A stretch of DNA of 64,000 nt. Origin: JASGDN01 sp049840815 (GTDB lineage: Bacteria > Chloroflexota > Chloroflexia > Thermomicrobiales > UBA6265). Below, one piece after another: positions 24,709 through 32,181 of this stretch. Each line of letters starts with the position of its first letter. Positions within the stretch are counted from its first letter, which is position 1. The notes under the pieces were generated by a model, which was not told the origin of the DNA, ran no database searches, and saw only the letters and a list, made by a program, of their open reading frames with translations. The stretch is taken from positions 397,944 to 461,943 of the forward strand of contig JASGJI010000017.1 of NCBI GenBank assembly GCA_049840815.1, in the 5' to 3' direction. The position numbers and the translations under genes were made by a program.

Positions 24709-25239
24709 ATGGGGATACCCCGTTACGTTCCTGGAGTCGATCGGGCCATGCTTCCCCTTGCCACGTCTGGCTCCTCCCGTCGTCCGCAGGCAATCCGTGT
24801 GCTGGTGATGACGGCAACGCAGCGCGACGCCATCCTCGATCATCTGCAAACTGCCCTCCCGAATGAAGGCGTGGCCTTGCTGGCGGTGCATGCTCCGGAA
24901 GCGGACGGGCGTGCCGAGGTGGCGCACGTCTTCCTGGGCACCAATATCGAGGCCTCGCCCTACCGGTTCACCATGGACCCGATGGAGGTCGTCTCGGCGG
25001 ATCGGGAAATGCGCCATCGGGGCTGGGTGCTGGGTGCAATCGTCCACTCGCACGTCGCCAGCCCGCCATCGCCCTCCGCGACCGATCTGCGCGAGGCGTT
25101 CTATCCCGCTGCGCTGCTCGTGATCGTGTCGTTCTCCGGGTATGCGGAGGGCCGGTCGCCCGAGTTTGGGGCTTGGCGAATTGATGGTGAGGATGGCGGG
25201 CGGACGATCACCCAGGTGCCGATCCAGGTGGTGACATAG
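24709..25239 (+). CDS. M67-type JAMM/MPN metallopeptidase, stand-alone
   Basis: A 176-residue protein with a complete JAMM signature: HSHVASPPSPSATD, i.e. H-x-H-x7-S-x2-D, and an upstream Glu in the region NEGVALLAVHAPEADG. Bacterial JAMM proteins of this size usually remove C-terminal tails from ubiquitin-like or ThiS/MoaD-type sulfur carriers, or process siderophore proteins. No ThiS, MoeB or E1 gene is beside it. The start is uncertain: GGAGGATC lies about 14 bases before ATG 24709, and in-frame ATGs at 24748 and 24808 are alternatives. Function is inference from the motif. Confidence 0.8.
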   Translation: MGIPRYVPGVDRAMLPLATSGSSRRPQAIRVLVMTATQRDAILDHLQTALPNEGVALLAVHAPEADGRAEVAHVFLGTNIEASPYRFTMDPMEVVSADREMRHRGWVLGAIVHSHVASPPSPSATDLREAFYPAALLVIVSFSGYAEGRSPEFGAWRIDGEDGGRTITQVPIQVVT

Positions 25240-25485
25240 AGCGCCTTCAACGATGCGTGTTGGACGAATTGGCGCGGACTCTGTAACAATCGTGCCTGTC
25301 TGTCACGCATCCGAATAGGGATGGCCTGCATGGACGGTCGTTCTTGCCGGTGACTCGGGCGGGGATGGCAAGGGGCGGCGTCGGAGCGCGAATGGGTATT
25401 CACGCTGGGGATGGACGACTGACGCCGGCGAGGGATTGGGGAATCATAGGTGTCTTTTTTCTGGGGCTCGGAAGGGCAGGAGGGT
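25240..25485. other. Intergenic stretch, no gene seen
   Basis: Two plus-strand genes flank a 246-base gap. TTGGAC ... TAACAA (25261 and 25285, 18 apart) is a weak promoter for the DinB-like gene. Nothing else is recognised. Confidence 0.4.
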
Positions 25486-26052
25486 ATGCCTGCGGCCAGT
25501 GCCGAGGGAATGCCCGCCACTTCCGACGAGATCGGGACCACCGAGCAGGACTGGACGCGCCTGCCTGCCGATGATGCGTCCATCCGTGAACCGCGCGAGC
25601 CCGAGGTCATCCTCGCGGCGCTGGCTGCGACGCCCGTCGAACTCGGACGCATGCTCGACGAGGCCTCGCCGGAGGCCCTGGTCCAGCCTTCGCACGATGG
25701 TGGGGCCGCCGTGGTCGAGGTGGTCGCGCATCTGCGGGACTGGGAAGGCGTGGCGGGAGACTGGATCGCCCGCATGCTCGCGGACGATGCGCCACCGGTG
25801 TTGCCGGTGCCGGACGATTCGCTCTGGGCCATCGAGCACGACTATGCATCGGAGGATCCGCACCGCGCCTTCGCCGATTTCCGCGACCGGCGAGCGGCAT
25901 TGCTCGTCCAGATCGGGGCGCTGGACGTGGATGGGTGGGGCCGCAGCGGCACGCTCGATCGCGATGGGACTCGTACCGTCCAGCAGGTGCTCGATGTCCT
26001 CGCCGATCAGGACGCCGGTCATCTGGAACGCGCGCGGGAGGCGCTGGCCTGA
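25486..26052 (+). CDS. DinB/YfiT-like four-helix protein
   Basis: A 188-residue protein, placed at ATG 25486 (GGAAGG upstream). The helical core begins EPEVILAALAATPVELGRML and contains VVEVVAHLRDWEGVAGDWIA, with a His and Trp in the place of the first DinB metal ligand. VLADQDAGHLERA ends the fold with a final His. These are the three His-like positions of the DinB_2 superfamily (DNA-damage, mycothiol or bacillithiol transferase relatives). The function of most members is unknown. It is followed by a second DinB-like gene, which may be functionally related. Confidence 0.8.
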   Translation: MPAASAEGMPATSDEIGTTEQDWTRLPADDASIREPREPEVILAALAATPVELGRMLDEASPEALVQPSHDGGAAVVEVVAHLRDWEGVAGDWIARMLADDAPPVLPVPDDSLWAIEHDYASEDPHRAFADFRDRRAALLVQIGALDVDGWGRSGTLDRDGTRTVQQVLDVLADQDAGHLERAREALA

Positions 26053-26188
26053 GCCGGTGTCGCGTACCCGCCAAGCCCGTTCCCGTGCCATAATGCCGGA
26101 TACGTGATCGACTTCCGGGCTTGCAGACGGGCGTCGGTATCGATTCGGTCGTCCGCGCAGCGGGCACCATGCAGACGAGGATGATGGA

Positions 26189-26836
26189 ATGGCCTTCGCG
26201 ACGAGTCAGGAGTCGACCAGCGCAATCCGCCCCGTCGACCCCACGGCGATGCTGACACCGGAGCAGATCCGGCGCGTTCAGGGGCTGGACAACAATGCCC
26301 TGATCATCCGGCTCCACTTCACGATCAACAATCTTTCGCGCTGGCTCTCCCCGGTTCACGACCGGACACGCCTGGAGCGCGCGCCGTATTTCGGCGAGCC
26401 TTCCGTAAAGGATCTGCTGATCGCGATGCGCGACGAGGAGCGGCGCGTCTATCCACGCATGTTCGCCATCGTCAGCCAGAACGATCCGGACCTGGACGCC
26501 TTGCCTCCGGTACGGGAGAACGCCGCCCAGCGCGATCTGGACGCTGCCCGTGCCCCGATCGAACTGCTGGCGCAGTTCCGCCGCCTTCGCCAGAGCACCT
26601 GTTCGCTGCTGAGAAGCACGCCGGACAACGCATGGGGTCGCGATGGCACCAGCCGCCGGGGCTTCGACGTCACGATCCGGGAGCTGGCCGAGCATCTCGC
26701 GGAGCATGACGAACAGTATCTTCGGGCCATGGATGCGGCACTGGATCGCTCTGGCGCCCGGAATGGGTTGGCCGCCGTGCAGAAGGCCAGCTACGATGAG
26801 TTGCTGGCGCTCGTGCCCGACCGGCTCGAGATCTAG
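26189..26836 (+). CDS. DinB-superfamily protein
   Basis: A 215-residue protein with GAGGATGATGGA before ATG 26189. The helical bundle starts TAMLTPEQIRRVQGLDNNAL, has a charged second helix DLLIAMRDEERRVYPRMFAI and a third, RELAEHLAEHDEQYLRAMDA, with the AEH/H ligand pattern. It keeps the His-x2-x3-His of DinB-like metal sites. No partner enzyme is visible. The short distance to 26052 (137 bases) does not prove an operon. Confidence 0.78.
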   Translation: MAFATSQESTSAIRPVDPTAMLTPEQIRRVQGLDNNALIIRLHFTINNLSRWLSPVHDRTRLERAPYFGEPSVKDLLIAMRDEERRVYPRMFAIVSQNDPDLDALPPVRENAAQRDLDAARAPIELLAQFRRLRQSTCSLLRSTPDNAWGRDGTSRRGFDVTIRELAEHLAEHDEQYLRAMDAALDRSGARNGLAAVQKASYDELLALVPDRLEI

Positions 26837-26917
26837 CCGGGTTATCCGGCATCGATCGCCGAATTTTCCCGCCCCAACGCTTCGCCGAAGGGGCTCACTC
26901 TCCCACCGATCGTTCGC

Positions 26918-27397
26918 ATGGAACCGGAGCTCATGAGTTCACAATCTCTTCCCCCTGCCGATTCTCCGTCCCCCCCACGCGGTCAGGCCAGCGCCTCCGG
27001 ACTCTCCGATGTGAAGATCGTCGAGGCGCTCGGTCGCGAGTTCTTTCTCGCCCTCGATGCGCGCGATCCGCGCCGCCTGCGTCACACGCTCTCGGCGAAT
27101 GCGACCTTCCGCGCCCACCCGCATTCCGCGCCAATCCGCCCTGCCGACGAGATCGTGGCCTACTTCGGCACGGTCGTCTCTTCCTATCCGAACGCGCACT
27201 GGGACGTGACGGATGTGATCGCCGCTGCCGACCGCGGCGCGATCCAGTTCGTGATTCGCGAGTACTCCGCCCGGTTGGGACGTGAGCTGATCTCCGAGCA
27301 GGTTGCGATGATCCGCGTCAACGCCGGAAAGATCGTGAGCATGGTCGGGTATTACGACAGCCTGGAGTTCCAGCGGGTCTTCTGGGCGGAAGGCTAG
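26918..27397 (+). CDS. SnoaL/NTF2-like protein
   Basis: A 159-residue protein. After a low-complexity Ser/Pro N-terminus (about 25 residues) come the NTF2-like helices VKIVEALGREFFLALDARDP and LRHTLSANATFRAHPHS, then four curved strands (HWDVTDVIAAADRGAIQFVI, SEQVAMIRVNAGKIVSMVGY). This is the cone-shaped SnoaL-type fold, used by isomerases and as a ligand pocket. No catalytic residue is diagnostic. The start could be ATG 26918 or ATG 26933; a GGAG sits too close to the second. Confidence 0.82.
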   Translation: MEPELMSSQSLPPADSPSPPRGQASASGLSDVKIVEALGREFFLALDARDPRRLRHTLSANATFRAHPHSAPIRPADEIVAYFGTVVSSYPNAHWDVTDVIAAADRGAIQFVIREYSARLGRELISEQVAMIRVNAGKIVSMVGYYDSLEFQRVFWAEG

Positions 27398-27433
27398 GGG
27401 AGAGTGGGCGAAATCCGCCCCGGATCGGTACAC

Positions 27434-27449
27434 TTGTGAAAGCACGCAC
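27434..27449 (+). promoter_or_regulatory. Candidate Rex half-operator upstream of rex
   Basis: TTGTGAAAGCACGCAC matches the first half (TTGTGAA) of the Rex operator TTGTGAANNNNTTCACAA but not the second. Autoregulation is common for rex, so the site is recorded at low confidence. Confidence 0.3.
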
Positions 27450-27621
27450 GATCGGGTAGCGCGTCCGGGCCGGGAGATGTGGTCTCCGGCGGCCCTTCGC
27501 GCAAAGCCTGCGGGAACCGTCGTTCCGGGCAGGGTTTGCTGCTGCGATCGTTCCCTGCATGGCTGAATGGCGTTCTCGCAACGGTGCGACGCCGCATGCT
27601 CGTCGAACCGGGAGCTGGATC

Positions 27622-28455
27622 ATGAACGACCGGAATCGTCCGGTGAAACGCGCGTACGAGCATGGCACAGGCTCCGCGGCGGTCAGAACGAACGGCTCGT
27701 CCGGTGCATTCGCGACGCCTTCCGGTTCGGGACCGGCGGCTCGTCATGAAGTCCAGCCCCGTAGCCTCGCCAGCGACCTGATGGCGAGTCCTGGCCAGCA
27801 CCTCGCTGACGACACGGCCGGACAGATCCCCGATATCGTCATCCGCCGTCTCCCCATCTACGTCCGCACGCTGAAGGCGCTGCACGACCGCGAAGTGACG
27901 TCGGTCTCCTCGGAGGAGCTGGCCGACCTGATCGGGGTGACCGCGGCGCAGATCCGGCGCGACCTCTCCTATTTCGGGAAGTTCGGCAAGCAGGGCAAGG
28001 GCTACGATACCGAGTTCCTGGCCCGCGCCATCGGGTCGATCCTCCGGCTGGACCGGCAGTGGCCAGTGGCCCTCGTTGGCCTCGGCCACCTTGGACGCGC
28101 CATCGCGAACTATCGTGGTTTCACGCCGTCGTCGTTCACCATCGTCTCCCTCTTCGACCGCAATCCACGGCACATCGGTGATGTGATCAACGAGATTTCG
28201 ATCCAGCCGGAATCGGAGCTGGTCGAATCGCTGCGGCGGGACAATATCAAGATCGGCATCATTGCCACGCCGAAGATCCACGCGCAGGAGACGGCGGATC
28301 TGCTGGTGGAGGGAGGGATCGAGGCGATCCTGAACTACGCGCCGGTGATCCTGAAGGTGCCGGACTACGTGACAGTGCGTGAGATCGACCCGGTCAGCGC
28401 GCTCCAGAGCATCACGTACTACATCAGCGAGGACGGCGTCCCGCCCCGCTCCTGA
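27622..28455 (+). CDS. rex: Redox-sensing transcriptional repressor Rex
   Basis: A 277-residue cytoplasmic repressor that releases its operators when NADH rises. The winged-helix domain is IRRLPIYVRTLKALHDREVT then ADLIGVTAAQIRRDLSYFGK, with the conserved DLSYFG recognition part. The Rossmann NADH domain contains VALVGLGHLGRAIANY (GxGxxG), FDRNPRHIG and the NYAP motif (LNYAPVILKVP). The N-terminus is about 60 residues longer than usual and low-complexity. The chosen ATG has GGGAGCTGGATC in front. It ends in a swapped-helix-like sequence ALQSITYYI. Confidence 0.96.
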   Translation: MNDRNRPVKRAYEHGTGSAAVRTNGSSGAFATPSGSGPAARHEVQPRSLASDLMASPGQHLADDTAGQIPDIVIRRLPIYVRTLKALHDREVTSVSSEELADLIGVTAAQIRRDLSYFGKFGKQGKGYDTEFLARAIGSILRLDRQWPVALVGLGHLGRAIANYRGFTPSSFTIVSLFDRNPRHIGDVINEISIQPESELVESLRRDNIKIGIIATPKIHAQETADLLVEGGIEAILNYAPVILKVPDYVTVREIDPVSALQSITYYISEDGVPPRS

Positions 28456-28479
28456 CGCCCGCCGCTTCCCCAGACTCAC

Positions 28480-28510
28480 GACATCCCGAGCCGGTCAGGC
28501 TCGGGATGTC
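28480..28510. terminator. Terminator between rex and the sugar isomerase (convergent)
   Basis: A 13-bp perfect stem (28480-28492 with 28498-28510, arms GACATCCCGAGCC/GGCTCGGGATGTC) with a 5-base loop. Confidence 0.75.
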
Positions 28511-28536
28511 TGTGCTCGGCGTGTTCCGGGACGCGC

Positions 28537-29352
28537 CTACGCGAAGCCCATGACGGCCTTCGCCAGCGGCACATCCGGCTCGCTCAGCGAATGCAGCACC
28601 ATCGCGCCATCGAACCCCGCTGTCTGCAACGCCGCGATCGTCTCCGGCCACGGGACGATGCCCGTCCCTGCCGGGCAGAACCGTCCTTCCGCGTCGATGT
28701 CCTTCCCATGCGCGATCACGACCTCCGGGCCGAGCAGGTCCAGCGCTTCCTGCAAGACCACCAACGGATCGCGGGAGAGGTCGCTTGCCGCGATGTTCGC
28801 CGCGTCGAAGCAGATCTTCAGGCGTGGATGCGCCAGCGCGTCCAGCAGTTCGCGGGCCTTCTGCGCATTCTTCGCCACGTTCGCCGGTTCTGGCTCGAAG
28901 GCCAGCACAATGTCGTGCTCATCTGCAATGGCCAGCGCTTCGCGCATCGAGGCGAGCAGGTCGTCCCACGCGTCCGGGGTGTCGTTGTCCGGATGACGTC
29001 GCCACATGTTCGCCGCGTCGCGCGTGCCGGTCGAGAGGGTGACGATGCGCGTGCCAAGCGGTGCACAGGACGCGGCGATCACGCGGAGGGAGGCCATGCC
29101 CTCGGCGCGGAGCGTTGGGTCGGGGTGGATCATGTTCCATGTGCCGCCGATGTTGGCGACCGCCAGGCCGGCTGCGGCTGCGGCATCCCGGATCTCGGTG
29201 AGGGTGCTATCCGGAACGGCAAGCGGCATCGAATCGAGTCCGACTGCCGCGAAGTCGAGCTGGAAGGTCGTGAATCCGGCCTCGGCGATGGCCTGCATCC
29301 GCTCGGCGAAGGTCGGGCGGGGGAAGACCATGTCGAAGATGGCGGGCTGCAT
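28537..29352 (-). CDS. Sugar phosphate isomerase/epimerase (AP endonuclease family 2 TIM barrel)
   Basis: A 271-residue protein, ATG 29350-29352 behind GGGAGGTTCC. Barrel signatures are AEAGFTTFQLDFAAVG (strand 1), VANIGGTWNMIHPDP, the metal-binding Glu in LAFEPEPANVAKNA (strand 5/6), His in VVIAHGKDIDAEG and the terminal VLHSL. These are the Asp/Glu/His metal ligands of xylose-isomerase-like TIM barrels (PF01261). Substrates in this family are sugars and inositols; none can be assigned. It is convergent with rex and shares its terminator. Confidence 0.88.
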   Translation of the reverse strand: MQPAIFDMVFPRPTFAERMQAIAEAGFTTFQLDFAAVGLDSMPLAVPDSTLTEIRDAAAAAGLAVANIGGTWNMIHPDPTLRAEGMASLRVIAASCAPLGTRIVTLSTGTRDAANMWRRHPDNDTPDAWDDLLASMREALAIADEHDIVLAFEPEPANVAKNAQKARELLDALAHPRLKICFDAANIAASDLSRDPLVVLQEALDLLGPEVVIAHGKDIDAEGRFCPAGTGIVPWPETIAALQTAGFDGAMVLHSLSEPDVPLAKAVMGFA

Positions 29353-29534
29353 GATGGAACCTCCCAACGGGCAATGCGGCGAGAGCCGGTGAATGGAACG
29401 ACGCAATCGGTTCGTCCCATTGAACAGGCAAATGCCGCCTCGCGCCAGAGGAGGGACGCTTGCCTTGTCTCGTTATCCGCGCCATCATGCCAGCACAGGA
29501 CTCGCTCTATCGACGGCGTTCAGGGAGGCACTCG

Positions 29535-30059
29535 ATGTCGGAAGCGCCAAATCCGAAGCGCATGGATGATCTGCTGGAGGCCAACGAGAGGGCTGGGACA
29601 GCCTTGCACGATTTGATCGCGCGTCATACCGAACCCGACCTCATCACCGCAAGCGATCTGGCGGGGTGGACCAGCAAGGATCACCTCATTCACCTCGCCG
29701 TTTGGGAGCGTGGGGTCATGCATGCACTCCGGGATGGCTGGCCGGAATGGCAGGGTGCCGGGGTCAGCGAGCAGGTGTATGTCGCGCGTTACGACGATGA
29801 TTTCTTCTCGATCAACGAGCTGATTCGCAGACAGCATGTCGACTGGACGCTGGACGATGTGCTCGCCGAGTTGCAGCGCGTCCATGAGGCGATGCAGGAG
29901 ACAATTCGCCAGCTTGGCGAGGAAGGGTTGCGTCGTCCGGTCGGTGACTTCCGGGGCGATGACACCGATTTTCCGGTCATCGACTGGATTTCGGGCGATG
30001 CCTGGGATCACTATGACAAGCATCGTGGCTATATTGCGGTCATTCTCGGAGAAGCATGA
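29535..30059 (+). CDS. ClbS/DfsB-like four-helix bundle protein
   Basis: A 174-residue protein (AGGGAGGC before ATG 29535). Helices include RMDDLLEANERAGTALHDLI, the DAGWTSKDHLIHLAVWERGV pattern with a His in the second helix, HVDWTLDDVLAELQRVHEAM, and a final GDAWDHYDKHRGYIAV with His. Similar domains belong to the DfsB/ClbS (DUF1706) branch of the DinB superfamily, which includes a colibactin-resistance hydrolase. The order and His positions match. Substrate unknown. Confidence 0.78.
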   Translation: MSEAPNPKRMDDLLEANERAGTALHDLIARHTEPDLITASDLAGWTSKDHLIHLAVWERGVMHALRDGWPEWQGAGVSEQVYVARYDDDFFSINELIRRQHVDWTLDDVLAELQRVHEAMQETIRQLGEEGLRRPVGDFRGDDTDFPVIDWISGDAWDHYDKHRGYIAVILGEA

Positions 30060-30073
30060 GGTCGTCGGTCTGG

Positions 30074-30592
30074 CTACGGCATTTCGGAGGCCGGGAACCC
30101 CTTCTCCTGCCATCGGGCGTATTTCCAGAGCGAGATGGCCCGGCGGATCTGGTGCAGATCGCGGGTGTCCAGGTTGGAAAGGGTCGCCAGGTGCACATCG
30201 GACGCGCGATCGACAGCCACGATGGTCTCGAATCCATGCCGGCGAAGGATGTGCAGCACGCGCGGCGTGAGATCGAGATCCTCCACGGGAGGATGGATGC
30301 GCCGTCGGACGATGGCGATGCCTTCTTCGATCGAACTCCAGATCAGGATTGGGACGCAGAAGACCAGTCCGATGGCAGCGACCCAGCCCACAGAGAGCAG
30401 GATCGCCGTGCCGACCTCATCACCCGTGATGGAGGCGGCGAGGATGATGGCAATGCAGACCGTCACCACCGTCGCGGAGCGGCGGACGGGGTCGATCGAG
30501 AAGGGATCGCTGACGTTGGTGCCTGCGGGAACCTGGCGGTAGTAGTAGGCCGTCTGGACGCGCTGGGCGTGGGAGAAGGAACGGGTGCGCAT
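30074..30592 (-). CDS. Two-helix membrane protein with an RNA polymerase alpha-CTD-like C-terminal domain
   Basis: A 172-residue protein. The start at ATG 30590-30592 gives a basic N-terminus (MRTRSFSHAQRV). Two helices follow, SATVVTVCIAIILAASI and LLSVGWVAAIGLVFCVPILI. The cytosolic tail PPVEDLDLTPRVLHILRRHG, then a Thr-Ile turn, and LATLSNLDTRDLHQIRRAI match the alpha-CTD helix-hairpin-helix motif (PVDDLELTVRS..L in E. coli). That fold binds DNA and activators. I know no described membrane-tethered version; a topology- or nucleic-acid-binding role is inference. Confidence 0.7.
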   Translation of the reverse strand: MRTRSFSHAQRVQTAYYYRQVPAGTNVSDPFSIDPVRRSATVVTVCIAIILAASITGDEVGTAILLSVGWVAAIGLVFCVPILIWSSIEEGIAIVRRRIHPPVEDLDLTPRVLHILRRHGFETIVAVDRASDVHLATLSNLDTRDLHQIRRAISLWKYARWQEKGFPASEMP

Positions 30593-30759
30593 GAGGCCAG
30601 AGCCATTGGATGTGGGCGGACGCTGCCGCCGGTGAGACGAGAGATCGTCGCGGACGTTCCTCGTGCGGAGATCGCATTCGTGGGGACGCCGGAGCGTGGA
30701 ACCCGAGCCCTGATCGTACGGCGTTTGCACGACAAACGCAACGGACGAGGGGAGAGGCG

Positions 30760-30903
30760 AGAGACGTGAGGAGTGAGGGCTGCCGGAGGTGCGTTTTCGA
30801 TAACCGGTCTTTCACTCTACGTGGCGGGTCCGTCACCAAGCCGGGAATCCAGTGAGGCGCCACATCCTCTTTTTCTCTTTCCTCCCTCACTCCTCACGTC
30901 TCT
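30760..30903. repeat. 20-bp inverted repeat enclosing about 104 bases
   Basis: The arms (AGAGACGTGAGGAGTGAGGG at 30760-30779, its complement at 30884-30903) are perfect. The right arm overlaps the MFS stop region. The word TCACTCCTC recurs in a second palindrome at 32102-32169, at the other end of the MFS gene. Confidence 0.72.
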
Positions 30904-32167
30904 TCCCTCCGCGCAGCACCGCCAGATTCACCACCGCACCGAGCATCAGGCAGCCGCTTGTGATCATGAAGACCCATTCCATCCCGAAGTGTCCGCCCAC
31001 GAAGCCCCCGACCAGCGGACCCGCCACCTGCCCGGCAAACTGTGCCGAAGTCGAGAACCCGAGCACGGACCCGGCCATCGCGTCCGGCACGCTCAACCGG
31101 AGGACGCTGGTGACGGATGGGAGCAGGCCGGCCAGCGCGAGGCCCATCAGGAACCGCAATCCGACCAGCTGCCATTCGCTCGTCACGAACGCCTGCGGGA
31201 TCAGGAGCAGCCCGCCGACGACCAGGCTCCCGATCACCACCCGTTGTGCGCCAATCCGGTCGCCCAGCCGCCCGAAGATCGGCGCGGCGATCATGCTCCC
31301 CAGCGCCGTGGCGGAGATGACGATGCCGGCCAGCAGCGCAATGCGTGAGGCATCGTCCACCAGCTGCCCGATGAAGAGCGTCAGGATCGGCTCGATGGAC
31401 ATGTTCGCGACCAGCAGCAGGAACGCGGTGAGGATCATCGCGTAGACCAGCGGCCGGTTCGGGATCGCGGACCAGGGCACCTTCGTCGCGCGGCGGCTCT
31501 CGGGCGTCGAGGGGGGACGTTGCTCCTCCTTGATCAACGTGGCGGTGAGGATGAAGGCGATGAAGATCAGCGCCGCCGAGATGCGGAACGTCCCTCGCAC
31601 GCCAAGGATCGGCTGTAACGCGCCGCCCGCCACCGGGCCGATCAGGTTACCCGCCATGATCCCGGAGGAGAGCAGGCCGAGCGCCCACCCCGCGCGATTC
31701 CGGGGTGCCTGGGTCGCCACCAGGATCGTCGCGGCGGCGGCGTAGCCCCCGAGGACGCCCGCCAGGGCGCGGAGCAGCACGAGCTGCTGGACGTTCTGGA
31801 CCAGCGAGAGCAGGATCATCACGATGGTGATCCCGAAGCTCGCGCGGAGCAGGATCAGCTTGCGTCCACGCCGGTCCGCGAGCATGCCCCAGAGCGGAGA
31901 GACGAGCGCCGCCATGAAGTACGTAATTCCGTATGCCACACCGGACCACTGCGAGATCCGGGCATGGCCGGTGATCCCGAGGTCTTCCACGTAGATGGGC
32001 AGGAAGGGGATGACCAGGCTGAGCGCGATGATGTTCGCGCAGACGCCGAAGAAGGCGACGTAGAGATTGCGTTTCCAGTAGATGGAACCGCCCTGGTCCG
32101 GAGGTGAGAGGGGAGAGGAATGAGGCGCGAGGGATGTTCCTCGGTTCTCACTCCTCTCCCCTCTCAC
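30887..32167 (-). CDS. MFS transporter, 12 helices
   Basis: A 426-residue exporter of the major facilitator superfamily. It carries the motif A region GMLADRRGRKLILLRASF after helix 2, a repeat at GRLGDRIGAQRVVIGSL in the second half, and helices throughout (e.g. NLYVAFFGVCANIIALSLVI, VYAMILTAFLLLVANMSI). Length and motif A fit a DHA1-type drug or metabolite efflux pump. The start is unclear: the only in-frame common start (GTG, 32165-32167) lies inside a palindrome and gives 28 odd residues, and the core begins at about 32083, where no normal start codon is seen. It follows guaA by 14 bases. Confidence 0.85.
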   Translation of the reverse strand: MRGERSENRGTSLAPHSSPLSPPDQGGSIYWKRNLYVAFFGVCANIIALSLVIPFLPIYVEDLGITGHARISQWSGVAYGITYFMAALVSPLWGMLADRRGRKLILLRASFGITIVMILLSLVQNVQQLVLLRALAGVLGGYAAAATILVATQAPRNRAGWALGLLSSGIMAGNLIGPVAGGALQPILGVRGTFRISAALIFIAFILTATLIKEEQRPPSTPESRRATKVPWSAIPNRPLVYAMILTAFLLLVANMSIEPILTLFIGQLVDDASRIALLAGIVISATALGSMIAAPIFGRLGDRIGAQRVVIGSLVVGGLLLIPQAFVTSEWQLVGLRFLMGLALAGLLPSVTSVLRLSVPDAMAGSVLGFSTSAQFAGQVAGPLVGGFVGGHFGMEWVFMITSGCLMLGAVVNLAVLRGGKRREE

Positions 32168-32169
32168 CT
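32102..32169. repeat. 23-bp imperfect palindrome at the guaA-MFS junction
   Basis: The arms 32102-32124 and 32147-32169 pair in 22 of 23 positions around a 22-base loop. It shares the words TCACTCCTC and GAGAGG with the repeat at 30760-30903, so the MFS gene is bracketed by related repeats. Confidence 0.7.
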
Positions 32170-32181
32170 TGCGATGCTCGC

